A DNA stretch of 11,121 nucleotides from Elusimicrobiota bacterium (GTDB taxonomy: Bacteria; Elusimicrobiota; Elusimicrobia; Elusimicrobiales; Elusimicrobiaceae). Below the pieces are notes generated by a model. The model did not search any database, had not been told where the DNA came from, and worked only from the letters and a program-made list of their open reading frames with translations. The translations under genes were made by a program, and so were the position numbers. Below are positions 5,695-11,121 of this stretch, piece after piece. The stretch covers positions 1 to 11,121 of the forward strand of contig JAIRMX010000196.1 in assembly GCA_031258375.1 (NCBI GenBank), given 5' to 3'. Each line of letters starts with the position of its first letter. Within the stretch, counting starts at the first letter, position 1.

Positions 5695-5724
5695 TTGACA
5701 AGCCTGTAAACATTTGTTTACAAT
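5695..5724 (+). promoter_or_regulatory. higBA promoter with palindromic operator
   Basis: TTGACA (5695-5700) and TACAAT (5719-5724) are 18 bp apart. A perfect palindrome, TGTAAACA-TT-TGTTTACA (5705-5722), fills the spacer. The higB ATG lies only six bases after the -10, so the message should start at or within a base or two of the start codon. Repression by the antitoxin is the usual scheme for such pairs; the half-site differs by one base from that of the XRE operators at 255 and 1511. Confidence 0.82.
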
Positions 5725-5730
5725 ATAAAT

Positions 5731-6033
5731 ATGAAGACAATAATGTTTTTTTATCTAAACGGCAAGAGCCCGTTTAAGACATGGTTTCAAAAGCTGGATA
5801 AGCAAATATCGGCAAGAGTTATCAAGGCTATTGAACGTTTGGAGAACGGCAATTTCGGAGACTGCAAATATCTTGGCGAAAATCTTGTTGAAATGCGCCT
5901 GCATTTTGGGGCCGGATATCGGGCGTATTTTACGGAAAAGGACGGCAAAATAATTATTCTGCTTACCGCCGGAGATAAAAAAACGCAAAATAAAGATATC
6001 GCCAAAGCGCGGGAATATATTAAACTAATTTGA
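5731..6033 (+). CDS. higB: HigB/RelE-superfamily toxin (HI1419 type)
   Basis: The 100-residue protein belongs to the phage-derived Gp49-like/HigB group of RelE-superfamily toxins, which typically cleave mRNA at the ribosome. Family marks are SPFKTWFQKLDKQISARVIKAIERLENGNFGDCKYLGE in the N-terminal helical half, then EMRLHFGAGYRAYF, and the final LLTAGDKKTQNKDIAKA with the usual lysine-rich end. Length is typical and the frame is intact. There is no ribosome binding site: the start codon lies six bases after the -10 box, implying a leaderless mRNA and probably weak toxin translation. The antitoxin gene follows 10 bases on. The toxin-first order fits the higBA/HI1419-HI1420 class. Confidence 0.92.
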   Translation: MKTIMFFYLNGKSPFKTWFQKLDKQISARVIKAIERLENGNFGDCKYLGENLVEMRLHFGAGYRAYFTEKDGKIIILLTAGDKKTQNKDIAKAREYIKLI

Positions 6034-6043
6034 GGGTAAAAAT

Positions 6044-6373
6044 ATGGCTAAGAACAAAAAAATAAATAAAGCGACTTTAAAAACGCTTGACGAATTTGAA
6101 AAAGACGTGTTTGTCAACGACCCCCAGCGCATAGAGGCGTACCTGAATGAAACGCTTAGGGAATATGCCAAAACTGGACGTAAGGAAGACTTTTTCAAAG
6201 GCATAGCCAAAGTCGTAAAATGGATAGGAATATCGAATGTCGCCACAAAAGCGCGCTTAAGCAGGCAGGGCGTGCATAAGGCCATAAAGGCAACTTCCAG
6301 CCCGTCGTTTACAACGGTGCTTAGCGTACTGCACGGCGCGGGATTTAATTTTCAAGTTAACCTGAACAAATAA
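6044..6373 (+). CDS. higA: HigA-like antitoxin (HI1420 type), HTH protein
   Basis: The 109-residue protein fits the HI1420 class of addiction-module antidotes. A central segment (EAYLNETLREYAKTGRKEDFFKGIAKVVKWIGISNVA) leads into an HTH (ATKARLSRQGVHKAIKATSSPSFTTVLSVLHGAGF), and it ends shortly after. It should bind and neutralise the HigB toxin and repress the operon through the palindrome at 5705-5722. The N-terminus is about 15 residues longer than that of many relatives and lysine-rich. A GAGGG site overlaps the toxin stop codon (about 6032-6036), giving the antitoxin a proper ribosome site that the toxin lacks. This contrast would favour antitoxin excess. Confidence 0.92.
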   Translation: MAKNKKINKATLKTLDEFEKDVFVNDPQRIEAYLNETLREYAKTGRKEDFFKGIAKVVKWIGISNVATKARLSRQGVHKAIKATSSPSFTTVLSVLHGAGFNFQVNLNK

Positions 6374-6384
6374 CCGCAATCAAC

Positions 6385-6418
6385 CCCCGCAGAATCAATA
6401 AAACTGCGGGGCTTTTTT
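6385..6418 (+). terminator. Intrinsic terminator of higBA
   Basis: CCCCGCAG (6385-6392) pairs perfectly with CTGCGGGG (6404-6411), followed by C and six T. It is a strong + strand terminator 11 bases after the higA stop. Its T-run overlaps the stop codon of the convergent minus-strand gene. Confidence 0.93.
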
Positions 6419-6890
6419 ATTTCCCCCGGTAAACTTTCTTGCAGGTAAACGCGCTCACGGAGTAGCCTATAAAGAAATAAACAATCGCCTGCACAATATC
6501 CCATATCGCCGGCTCGTCCCAAATTTTAACCTGCAAAACCCAAGCCTGCCAGCACGCCCAAACAAGCACGACAATAGAAAGCGCGCCGTAAGCAAGCCTT
6601 ACGACCGCGTCTCCGGCGTCTATCCATTTTATGCCTGTCCGTATAGCGGCGCGATTGGCGTTGATTTCGCTTAATTTTACGTTTTGCTCTGCAATCCTTG
6701 CTTGGGCCTCAGCCTGCCTTGCGTCGCTGTCCGCCGCCGCTTTTGCGGCCTCCGCGTTGGCCGATACTTGCGCCAGCGTTTTCATTTTTTCAAGTTCGAA
6801 ATCGTTATCGGCCTTTTTGGCTTTGGCCTCAAACAATTCTTTTATCGCGTTTGGCAGATAGGCAACCAACGCGCGGCGGAACCTCCGCAT
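6417..6890 (-). CDS. Phage-like coiled-coil membrane protein, 5' truncated
   Basis: The open frame gives 157 residues: an alanine/glutamate-rich coiled coil (about 20-85, KADNDFELEKMKTLAQVSAN onward), then two hydrophobic helices (about 98-116 and 132-150) and a basic end (CKKVYRGK). The form resembles phage holin-like or tail-associated membrane proteins, but no family is certain. The apparent start ATG (6890) and the first ten or so residues lie in DNA that is clearly HxlR coding sequence in another frame. The true 5' end has therefore been lost at a junction near 6868, and the gene is probably a fragment. It is more GC-rich than its neighbours. There is no ribosome site of its own. Confidence 0.6.
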   Translation of the reverse strand: MRRFRRALVAYLPNAIKELFEAKAKKADNDFELEKMKTLAQVSANAEAAKAAADSDARQAEAQARIAEQNVKLSEINANRAAIRTGIKWIDAGDAVVRLAYGALSIVVLVWACWQAWVLQVKIWDEPAIWDIVQAIVYFFIGYSVSAFTCKKVYRGK

Positions 6891-7095
6891 AAACTTTGCG
6901 CGTTAGCAGGCCGTCTTTTTCCATAGTGCGTAAGCTTTCTGTAAGAACCTTTTGCGTTATGGAGCCTATGGATTTCTTGAGTTCTCCAAAACGTTTTGTC
7001 CCTTCAAGCAAATCTCTCAAAATCAGGACTTTCCACTTATTATTGATAAGAAGCAATGTCGTTTCAACAGGGCAAGCGGGCAATTTGTTTTTCAT
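6829..7095 (-). CDS. HxlR-family regulator, C-terminally truncated
   Basis: Residues 1-76 are a textbook HxlR/MarR-like winged helix. They include the conserved N-terminal redox-type cysteine (PACPVE, Cys8), the NNKWKVLILRDLLEGTKRFGELKK core, the IGSITQKVLTESLRTMEKDGLL helix pair and the VPPRV turn of the wing. Here the family normally continues EYSLTxLG and a C-terminal dimer helix. Instead the frame runs 12 unrelated residues (GCLSAKRDKRIV) and stops, because phage-like DNA begins near 6868. At 88 residues it is short by about 20-30. The start has AGAGGAG at a good distance. It is divergent from the reductase at 7220, the usual HxlR arrangement, so loss of its function could leave the reductase derepressed. 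A shortened active form cannot be excluded. Confidence 0.85.
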   Translation of the reverse strand: MKNKLPACPVETTLLLINNKWKVLILRDLLEGTKRFGELKKSIGSITQKVLTESLRTMEKDGLLTRKVYAEVPPRVGCLSAKRDKRIV

Positions 7096-7116
7096 AAAAA
7101 CTCCTCTTACGTCTTA

Positions 7117-7138
7117 ATAGTATCTTTTTGGATACTAT
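7117..7138. promoter_or_regulatory. Probable HxlR operator
   Basis: A perfect 8-bp inverted repeat, ATAGTATC-TTTTTG-GATACTAT, lies 22 bases upstream of the HxlR start in the divergent intergenic region. TACTAT-like arms are typical of HxlR/YodB-type sites. With the regulator truncated, the site may now be unoccupied. Confidence 0.6.
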
Positions 7139-7157
7139 ATCACTTTTAAGTGCTTAC

Positions 7158-7187
7158 TTTACAAATAATACTTTTACTTACTATTAT
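7158..7187 (+). promoter_or_regulatory. Candidate promoter of the reductase gene
   Basis: TTTACA (7158-7163) and TATTAT (7182-7187) are 18 bp apart; an overlapping TATACT box (7187-7192) is an alternative -10. It would give a leader of about 25 nt that contains the GGAGG site at 7211. Confidence 0.45.
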
Positions 7188-7219
7188 ACTATAAGACGCA
7201 TAAAATATCAGGAGGAGTT

Positions 7220-7855
7220 ATGAAAATAGCAATAATAGCCGCGGCAGGAAAACAAGGAAGTTTATTAGTCAAAGAGGCGTTGTCAAGAGGACATCAGGTA
7301 ACTGCCATTGTTCGTTCAGAAGATAAGGCAAATATTCAAGCATCAAAAGTGCTTGTGAAAGATTTGTTTGACTTAACGTATGAAGATATTAAAGAAAATG
7401 ACGTAATAATTGACGCTTTTGGCGCATGGACACCAGAAACAGTAGGGTTACATCAAACATCTTTAAAGCATTTAGCCGATATTTTGAGCGGTAAAGCAAA
7501 CAGACTTTTAGTTGTAGGCGGAGCGGGAAGCCTTTATGTAGATAATGAACATAAAACCAGAGTGATGGACACGCCAGATTTTCCAGCCGACTGGAAGCCG
7601 TTGGCATCTAACATGGGGGCAGCCTTTGAGGCATTGCAAAAGAGAAATGACGTAAACTGGACATATCTTAGCCCGTCCGCAAATTTTGTGGCAGATGGCC
7701 CGCGAACAGGTAAGTACAAAATCGGCAAGGATAAGCTGATGTTAAATTCTAAAGATGAAAGTATGATAAGCTATGCAGATTATGCCATTGCTATGATTGA
7801 CGAAGCTGAAAATGCAAAATATATCAAAGAAAGGTTTACCGTAGTATCCGAATAA
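7220..7855 (+). CDS. NAD(P)-binding reductase, NmrA/BVR-B-like
   Basis: The 211-residue protein is an atypical short-chain dehydrogenase of the YwnB/NmrA-like group. It begins with a Rossmann strand and dinucleotide loop (MKIAIIAAAGKQGSLLVKEAL, with the glycines at 10 and 13). A VTAIVRS strand follows, then DVIIDAFGAW, RLLVVGGAGSLYV, and WTYLSPSANF near the substrate side. These cytosolic proteins bind NAD(P)H and often act as flavin or quinone reductases; the substrate cannot be told from sequence. Length is typical and the frame is intact. The GGAGG site at 7211 fixes the start. It is divergent from the truncated HxlR gene, its probable regulator, and ends at a strong terminator at 7974. 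Confidence 0.9.
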   Translation: MKIAIIAAAGKQGSLLVKEALSRGHQVTAIVRSEDKANIQASKVLVKDLFDLTYEDIKENDVIIDAFGAWTPETVGLHQTSLKHLADILSGKANRLLVVGGAGSLYVDNEHKTRVMDTPDFPADWKPLASNMGAAFEALQKRNDVNWTYLSPSANFVADGPRTGKYKIGKDKLMLNSKDESMISYADYAIAMIDEAENAKYIKERFTVVSE

Positions 7856-7973
7856 TATCTGTAAATTCAGGCGTAAGATAGAAAAGTAAAGAAACCCGCA
7901 CTCGTGTCAGACGGGAACTTGAATATTTTGCACATGGGTATTTAACACTAAACTGGCAAAGGTGACTGCTAAA

Positions 7974-8015
7974 AAGGCAAACAGAGAAAATCTTCCTGTT
8001 TGCCTTGTATTTTTG
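7974..8015. terminator. Bidirectional intrinsic terminator
   Basis: AAGGCAAACAG (7974-7984) pairs perfectly over 11 bp with CTGTTTGCCTT (7996-8006). On the + strand it is followed by GTATTTTT, serving the reductase; on the minus strand by TTT, so it may also stop read-through from the tRNA side. Confidence 0.85.
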
Positions 8016-8074
8016 GCCTAAAATGAGGCAGAGAATGCTCTCCGGTTTGATATGGTAAAAAACCTCGTCGGAGT

Positions 8075-8119
8075 TTAAAACAAAATCCCCGCTCAGAGGA
8101 GACTTTCTCTAAACCGGGG
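8075..8119 (-). terminator. Terminator of the tRNA-Asp gene
   Basis: On the minus strand CCCCG (8119-8115) pairs with CGGGG (8091-8087), continued inside by AGAG... (8110-8107 with 8098-8095). It is followed by ATTTTGTTTT. It lies just after the CCA end of the tRNA. Confidence 0.75.
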
Positions 8120-8126
8120 CACTAAA

Positions 8127-8205
8127 TGGCGGGGTCAACGGGATTTGAACCCGCGGTCTCTGCCTTGACAGGGCAGCGTGTTAAACCAGGCTACACCATG
8201 ACCCC
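8127..8205 (-). tRNA. tRNA-Asp (GTC anticodon), CCA encoded
   Basis: On the minus strand the acceptor arms GGGGTCA and TGACCCC pair fully. The D arm is GTGT...ACAC and the anticodon arm CTGCC-CTGTCAA-GGCAG gives anticodon GTC. The T arm GCGGG-TTCAAAT-CCCGT is canonical. The discriminator is G, as expected for Asp, and CCA is encoded. All arms are intact, so the gene should be functional. I see no duplicated 3' end suggesting an integrated element. Confidence 0.97.
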
Positions 8206-8234
8206 AAAAAATTTCAAATTCGCACAACGAATAT

Positions 8235-8263
8235 ATTTTATCTTTTTGTTTAACTTATTGCAA
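8235..8263 (-). promoter_or_regulatory. Promoter of tRNA-Asp
   Basis: TTGCAA (8263-8258) and TAAAAT (8240-8235) are 17 bp apart on the minus strand. Transcription would start near 8228, about 23 bases before the mature tRNA 5' end. Confidence 0.6.
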
Positions 8264-8448
8264 ATATTTATAATATATCTACCAATATATTACGAGCGAT
8301 TTGCATTTAACGCAATTAGTTTGTAATATTAATTTATAGTCTTTAAAGAGCAAGACAGTAAAAATAAGCCTTACAACACGTTAGTCTTTGCGGATACAGT
8401 TGCAATCCCGTGGTAAAGAAATAAGGAAATTCCGTGTCAAGCACGCAA
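8264..8448. other. Gene-free stretch left of the RNA candidate
   Basis: This is the first part of a 536-bp stretch (8206-8741) with no credible gene. A 72-codon minus-strand frame at 8343-8561 has no ribosome site and crosses the hairpins of the RNA candidate. The only notable item is 8425-8441, which on the minus strand reads CTTGACACGGAATTTCC and recurs with one mismatch at 9613-9629. Confidence 0.4.
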
Positions 8449-8483
8449 TTGCGACGTTTGAGAAAAAGGTTTATAAAAGAAGT

Positions 8484-8678
8484 ACAATTTGATACTGTTT
8501 TTGGAACTGTGTGAAGAACATAGTGAGCTTTTGAGAATTCAAAAGCGCAAGTATAGTCCAAAAACAGCTCGTTATCAGGCGCAAAGCATTCGGAATAATT
8601 ACCCGATTGTTTTGTGCCGAGCGTTTACCGCCGAAAGGCGGTAAACCACGGCTGTTATATTTCGGGTTACTATACTTG
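8484..8678 (+). ncRNA. Structured RNA candidate upstream of membrane gene
   Basis: A promoter-like pair, TTGCGA (8449-8454) and TATAAA (8472-8477) 17 bp apart, would start a transcript near 8484. That transcript can form a three-way junction: an 11-bp perfect outer stem (8495-8505 with 8557-8567) encloses ACTGTGT-GAAGA-ACATAGT (8506-8524) and GCTTTTGA-GAAT-TCAAAAGC (8527-8546). A G-U pair in the first hairpin works only in the + transcript. Further on, GTTTACCGCC-GAAA-GGCGGTAAAC (8623-8646) is a perfect hairpin with a GNRA loop, flanked by GCCG/CGGC and ACCCGA/TCGGGT pairs. CAAGTATAG (8548-8556) can also pair over nine bases with 8670-8678. It could be a leader of the gene at 8742 or a separate RNA. 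No known class is recognised. Confidence 0.5.
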
Positions 8679-8741
8679 GCTCAAATATGGCGGCCGTTTT
8701 TCATTTGGCTAAGACTAATATTAAAACAGAGAGGACAGAAA

Positions 8742-9482
8742 ATGAAAATTACATTAAACGAAGTTATAAAGAAATCGAACGAAGTTTTTAAAGCGATATT
8801 TCCAAAAGTCGCTGTCTTTTATTTGCTGCTGGGCGTTCTGCCAAACGCCCTAGTTCAGTTGTATATGATGAAAGATAATCCTAATCCATTATTTTTGATA
8901 ATGGCAGGTTTAATCGGCTTTGCCGTTTTTATAGCAATGGTTATTTATGTAAAGGCGTTTTTTGAGGGCAACGGCATTTCCGCGACGGCCGTTTTATCGG
9001 AAGTGAAAAATTGCATATGGCCTTGCTTAAGTTCAATTGTTGCTTTGATTGGCGGTATCTGTGTTGCTGCAGGCATTGTTTGTCCAATTATTGTCGCACT
9101 TACGATTCCATTAATGATAGGGCTACAGACCTCACAAGCTCAATGGGCTTATCCCTCTATGGCTGGCATTATTATCGTTCTTCTATGTTGTTGTTATCTT
9201 ACTGTACGAATAATATTTTTCCTCAATTTCGCTATTGTGGAAAAAGCCAGATGGTTTGCGCCGTTAAAAAAATCCTGGCAGATAACAAAAGGTCATTTCT
9301 GGAAATTGGTCTTGATAATTTTGATATTGTCATGCTTTAATCTGCCGGTATCTTTATCTTTGAGTCTCGCGCCGCGCTTTCCGCTTGCTTTTGTTATCAT
9401 ATATTTGTGTTTGATGCCGGTTCATTTATATGTTTTCTCTATTTTTCAAACGCTGTTTTTTAAATTATATTACGATAAATAA
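8742..9482 (+). CDS. Multipass membrane protein, GPDPase_memb-like
   Basis: The ATG at 8742 with GAGG seven bases upstream is preferred; the frame extends back to 8607, but that part crosses the RNA hairpin and reads as low-complexity. The 246-residue product has about six hydrophobic helices. It contains the FAIVEKARWFAPLKKSWQITKGHFWKL segment typical of the membrane domain found with glycerophosphodiester phosphodiesterases and related DUF975-like proteins: a short amphipathic stretch between membrane helices followed by LVLIILIL. Its role is unknown; relatives are inner-membrane proteins without catalytic residues. It appears monocistronic. After the stop, an imperfect inverted repeat (ATTCCGCA near 9488 with TGCGGGAAT near 9535) is the only terminator candidate. 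Confidence 0.82.
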   Translation: MKITLNEVIKKSNEVFKAIFPKVAVFYLLLGVLPNALVQLYMMKDNPNPLFLIMAGLIGFAVFIAMVIYVKAFFEGNGISATAVLSEVKNCIWPCLSSIVALIGGICVAAGIVCPIIVALTIPLMIGLQTSQAQWAYPSMAGIIIVLLCCCYLTVRIIFFLNFAIVEKARWFAPLKKSWQITKGHFWKLVLIILILSCFNLPVSLSLSLAPRFPLAFVIIYLCLMPVHLYVFSIFQTLFFKLYYDK

Positions 9483-9663
9483 ACGCATTATTCCGCACAA
9501 ACAAAGGCCGCTTAAAATTTAAATTTGCGTTTTTGCGGGAATTACATTTTTAGGTATAAAGATTAAAAAAGTCGGTAAAAGGGTTATTGGGTCGTTGCCT
9601 AATAATCGCGGACTTGACACGCAATTTCCCTCTAATTTTTTCTATACAGCGTAAAACGCAAAT

Positions 9664-10848
9664 TTAAAAATAAATATCAAGCGCGTCTATTCTTTTATTG
9701 TCATGCGTATATACGCGCAGCGAAAGTTTTCTATCGACAATTTGTATATGCGCAAAATGAGGCAAAGCATAATATTTAGAAGACCAGTCGTTGTCAAATG
9801 TTTTTTGCTCGAATAATTTGCCGCTGCCGCCGACAGTTATATACGTAGGTCCGTTTTTTGATTTTTCATTTTTCAGTATGGGAGTCGTTCTCTCGTAAGC
9901 GCCTTGATGTCCCTGTATTACCAGATTTACTTTATTTGCTTCAAACAACGGGGCAAGAAGCCGGCTCATTTTATCCGGCGCGTCTCCGCTGGAGTATACG
10001 GGATGATGCAAAATAACTATTTTCCAGTTAGAAGAATCCGCTTTTGAAAGAGCCGTTTTAAGCCATTCGAATTGCGAGCTTTTATCGTCCAATTTTGAAG
10101 CGTTTGCGACATTATAGATAAAATTGGTATCCAAAAAAATGAACCTTGCGTTGGCCGTATCAATGTAATAATAGGAAGGCGTGCCTTTGCTCCACGGCAT
10201 AGTGTGAATGGAACGGTATTGCGCGGTCAAAAATCCGCGTCCTTCCTTATCGTTGAAACGGTTGGGGCCGTATTCGTCTTCCCCCAGAGCTATAAGCAAA
10301 GGATTGTTTAGCAAGATTTTTTCGTACGGAGTAAAAAATTGCATTTGCGCGTCTTTAATCAGTCCGCTTGAAGATATATTGCCGGTATGTATGACAAAAT
10401 CGGATTTATATCCGAACATGCTTTCGGCCATAGCGTTTTTAATTTCCTCAGTATTTTTTTCCAACGGAGAAGACGTATTGCCTATAACCAAAAAATCTAC
10501 AATTTTGCGTTCAGCCGAAAATAGAGTTTTAAAAGAGCCTTCTACGGGCGGCTGCACGCCGGTTCCATCGGCGTTCGGCACGTAAATTCTATAACAAAAT
10601 TTTGTATTGGGAATAAGGCCGTGCAGCGTCAGAGAGTGTTCGGTTTTTTCAGGTGATACTGCCATAAGCTGCGAACATTTTTCTTCCGGCCCGTATTCAA
10701 TCCACGACGGAGCGGGAATATCCACAGCCCATTTTATGACGGCGGTAGTTTGATCCGGGGCTTCGACGTACGGCCCTCGCGAAATATCGGCCGCGCTTAA
10801 AAGAACCGACGCGGCAAAAAAAATCGTTAATAAGATTGATTTATTCAT
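9664..10848 (-). CDS. Exported purple-acid-phosphatase-like pseudoenzyme
   Basis: The 394-residue protein has a signal peptide (MNKSILLTIFFAASVLLSAA). A purple acid phosphatase N-terminal Fn3-like domain (about 22-110, RGPYVEAPDQTTAVIKW to GSFKTL) and a calcineurin-like phosphoesterase domain (about 115-390) follow. The fold motifs are all recognisable, but key metal ligands are changed. GDxG is GNTS (Asn124) and GDxxY is GNISS (Asn157). GNHE is GEDE (189-192) and GHxH is GHQG (313-316). Only the ILHHP (281-282) and first GHxH histidines remain. It is probably a non-catalytic exported protein that keeps the fold, perhaps for binding. There is no Shine-Dalgarno; TAGAAT and TATAAT boxes stand right before the ATG, so a leaderless start is possible. 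The frame is intact, arguing against simple decay. Confidence 0.88.
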   Translation of the reverse strand: MNKSILLTIFFAASVLLSAADISRGPYVEAPDQTTAVIKWAVDIPAPSWIEYGPEEKCSQLMAVSPEKTEHSLTLHGLIPNTKFCYRIYVPNADGTGVQPPVEGSFKTLFSAERKIVDFLVIGNTSSPLEKNTEEIKNAMAESMFGYKSDFVIHTGNISSSGLIKDAQMQFFTPYEKILLNNPLLIALGEDEYGPNRFNDKEGRGFLTAQYRSIHTMPWSKGTPSYYYIDTANARFIFLDTNFIYNVANASKLDDKSSQFEWLKTALSKADSSNWKIVILHHPVYSSGDAPDKMSRLLAPLFEANKVNLVIQGHQGAYERTTPILKNEKSKNGPTYITVGGSGKLFEQKTFDNDWSSKYYALPHFAHIQIVDRKLSLRVYTHDNKRIDALDIYF

Positions 10849-10891
10849 ATTATAATTCTACAAAAATTTTATGCCGCTTTCTTTAACTAAT

Positions 10892-10928
10892 TTGGTAATT
10901 AGCGCTAATTTTTGCTATCCTTAATAGT
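10892..10928 (+). promoter_or_regulatory. Promoter with palindrome before the last gene
   Basis: TTGGTA (10892-10897) and TATCCT (10916-10921) are 18 bp apart. A perfect 14-bp palindrome, AATTAGCGCTAATT (10897-10910), sits at the -35 edge of the spacer. The next ATG is seven bases after the -10, so the message is likely leaderless. Confidence 0.5.
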
Positions 10929-11121
10929 ATGAGTAAATTAATTGTTATATTGTCAGTAATGTTTGCGGGAATAAATATCTGGGCTTTGGAGATAGAAGTA
11001 TCCGACAGTCATATTTTCGGTTCCGAGTTTTGGCGCAACAGCTTGTCAATTTCGACTCGTCCTTATTACCCCTTTTTCGTAGGAGCGGAATTTGATTTAA
11101 CCGAACATAAAAATTTTAAAC
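10929..11121 (+). CDS. Start of an exported, possibly outer-membrane protein
   Basis: The frame opens at ATG 10929 and runs off the window after 64 residues. It begins with a signal peptide (MSKLIVILSVMFAGINIWAL), and the mature part alternates polar and aromatic residues (EIEVSDSHIFGSEFW, then SLSISTRPYYPFFVGAEFDL), as in beta-barrel or surface proteins. No Shine-Dalgarno is seen, and the -10 box lies seven bases before the ATG, so a leaderless start is likely. It is divergent from the phosphatase-like gene with 80 bp between the starts; both are exported and may belong to one envelope function. The family cannot be named from this fragment. Confidence 0.7.
   Translation, partial: MSKLIVILSVMFAGINIWALEIEVSDSHIFGSEFWRNSLSISTRPYYPFFVGAEFDLTEHKNFK

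Noticed and set aside
8126..8326. Plus-strand frame MAGSTGFEPAV... across the tRNA
   Set aside because: This is the familiar false peptide read from the antisense strand of a tRNA gene; there is no ribosome site.
8597..8671. Possible integron attC site
   Set aside because: The imperfect long hairpin has a suitable size, but the required core sites (GTTRRRY and its partner) are absent and there is no integrase or cassette array.
8607..8741. N-terminal extension of the membrane protein
   Set aside because: It crosses the perfect hairpin at 8623-8646 and lacks a ribosome site, whereas ATG 8742 has GAGG at the right distance.

Overview
The window is a moderately AT-rich stretch of bacterial chromosome with Shine-Dalgarno sites, signal peptides and a probable lipoprotein, so the host is most likely a Gram-negative-type bacterium. 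The mix of genes recalls Elusimicrobiota/Endomicrobium-like anaerobes, but that is a low-confidence impression and nothing here fixes the taxon. The left two thirds looks like an accessory island of regulators, small orphan proteins, an ATPase module and a toxin-antitoxin pair. The right third holds more ordinary genes: an NAD(P)-binding reductase, tRNA-Asp, a multipass membrane protein and a phosphatase-like exported protein.

Positions 1-3450 carry the most interesting structure. Two XRE-type regulators (307-690 and 3070-3444) have different N-terminal HTH domains but nearly identical C-terminal halves; a 224-bp block is about 95% identical between them. Each is divergent from a strong minus-strand promoter whose -35/-10 spacer is filled by an inverted repeat. 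The repeat half-site is TAATC at the first locus and GAAAC at the second. A third promoter, at 1510-1538, carries a perfect copy of the first locus's operator. The first and third promoters lead into strongly structured RNA leaders followed by RBS-ATG starts: a gene running off the left edge and a small lipoprotein. The promoter beside the second regulator reads antisense through a Trypco2-family gene. Between these lie a two-TM coiled-coil membrane protein and small unknown genes.

Positions 3450-6420 hold an OLD/ABC-like AAA ATPase (3653-4984) coupled to a cysteine-rich unknown protein (4987-5604), which may be a two-gene defence module. A HigB/HigA (HI1419/HI1420-type) pair follows. Its promoter has the same operator-in-spacer layout (half-site TAAAC), and the toxin start codon lies six bases past the -10 box, implying a leaderless message. 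A clear terminator closes the pair.

Positions 6417-7855 contain a scar. A phage-like coiled-coil membrane protein fragment is fused head-on into a truncated HxlR regulator. The HxlR gene is divergent from the NAD(P)-binding reductase it would normally control, with an 8-bp-arm operator between them. A bidirectional terminator, tRNA-Asp on the minus strand with its own terminator, and a 536-bp gene-poor stretch with a structured RNA candidate (8484-8678) follow.

Positions 8742-11121 encode a multipass membrane protein, then on the minus strand a secreted purple-acid-phosphatase-like protein in which most metal ligands are replaced (a likely pseudoenzyme), and finally the start of a divergent exported protein that runs off the right edge.
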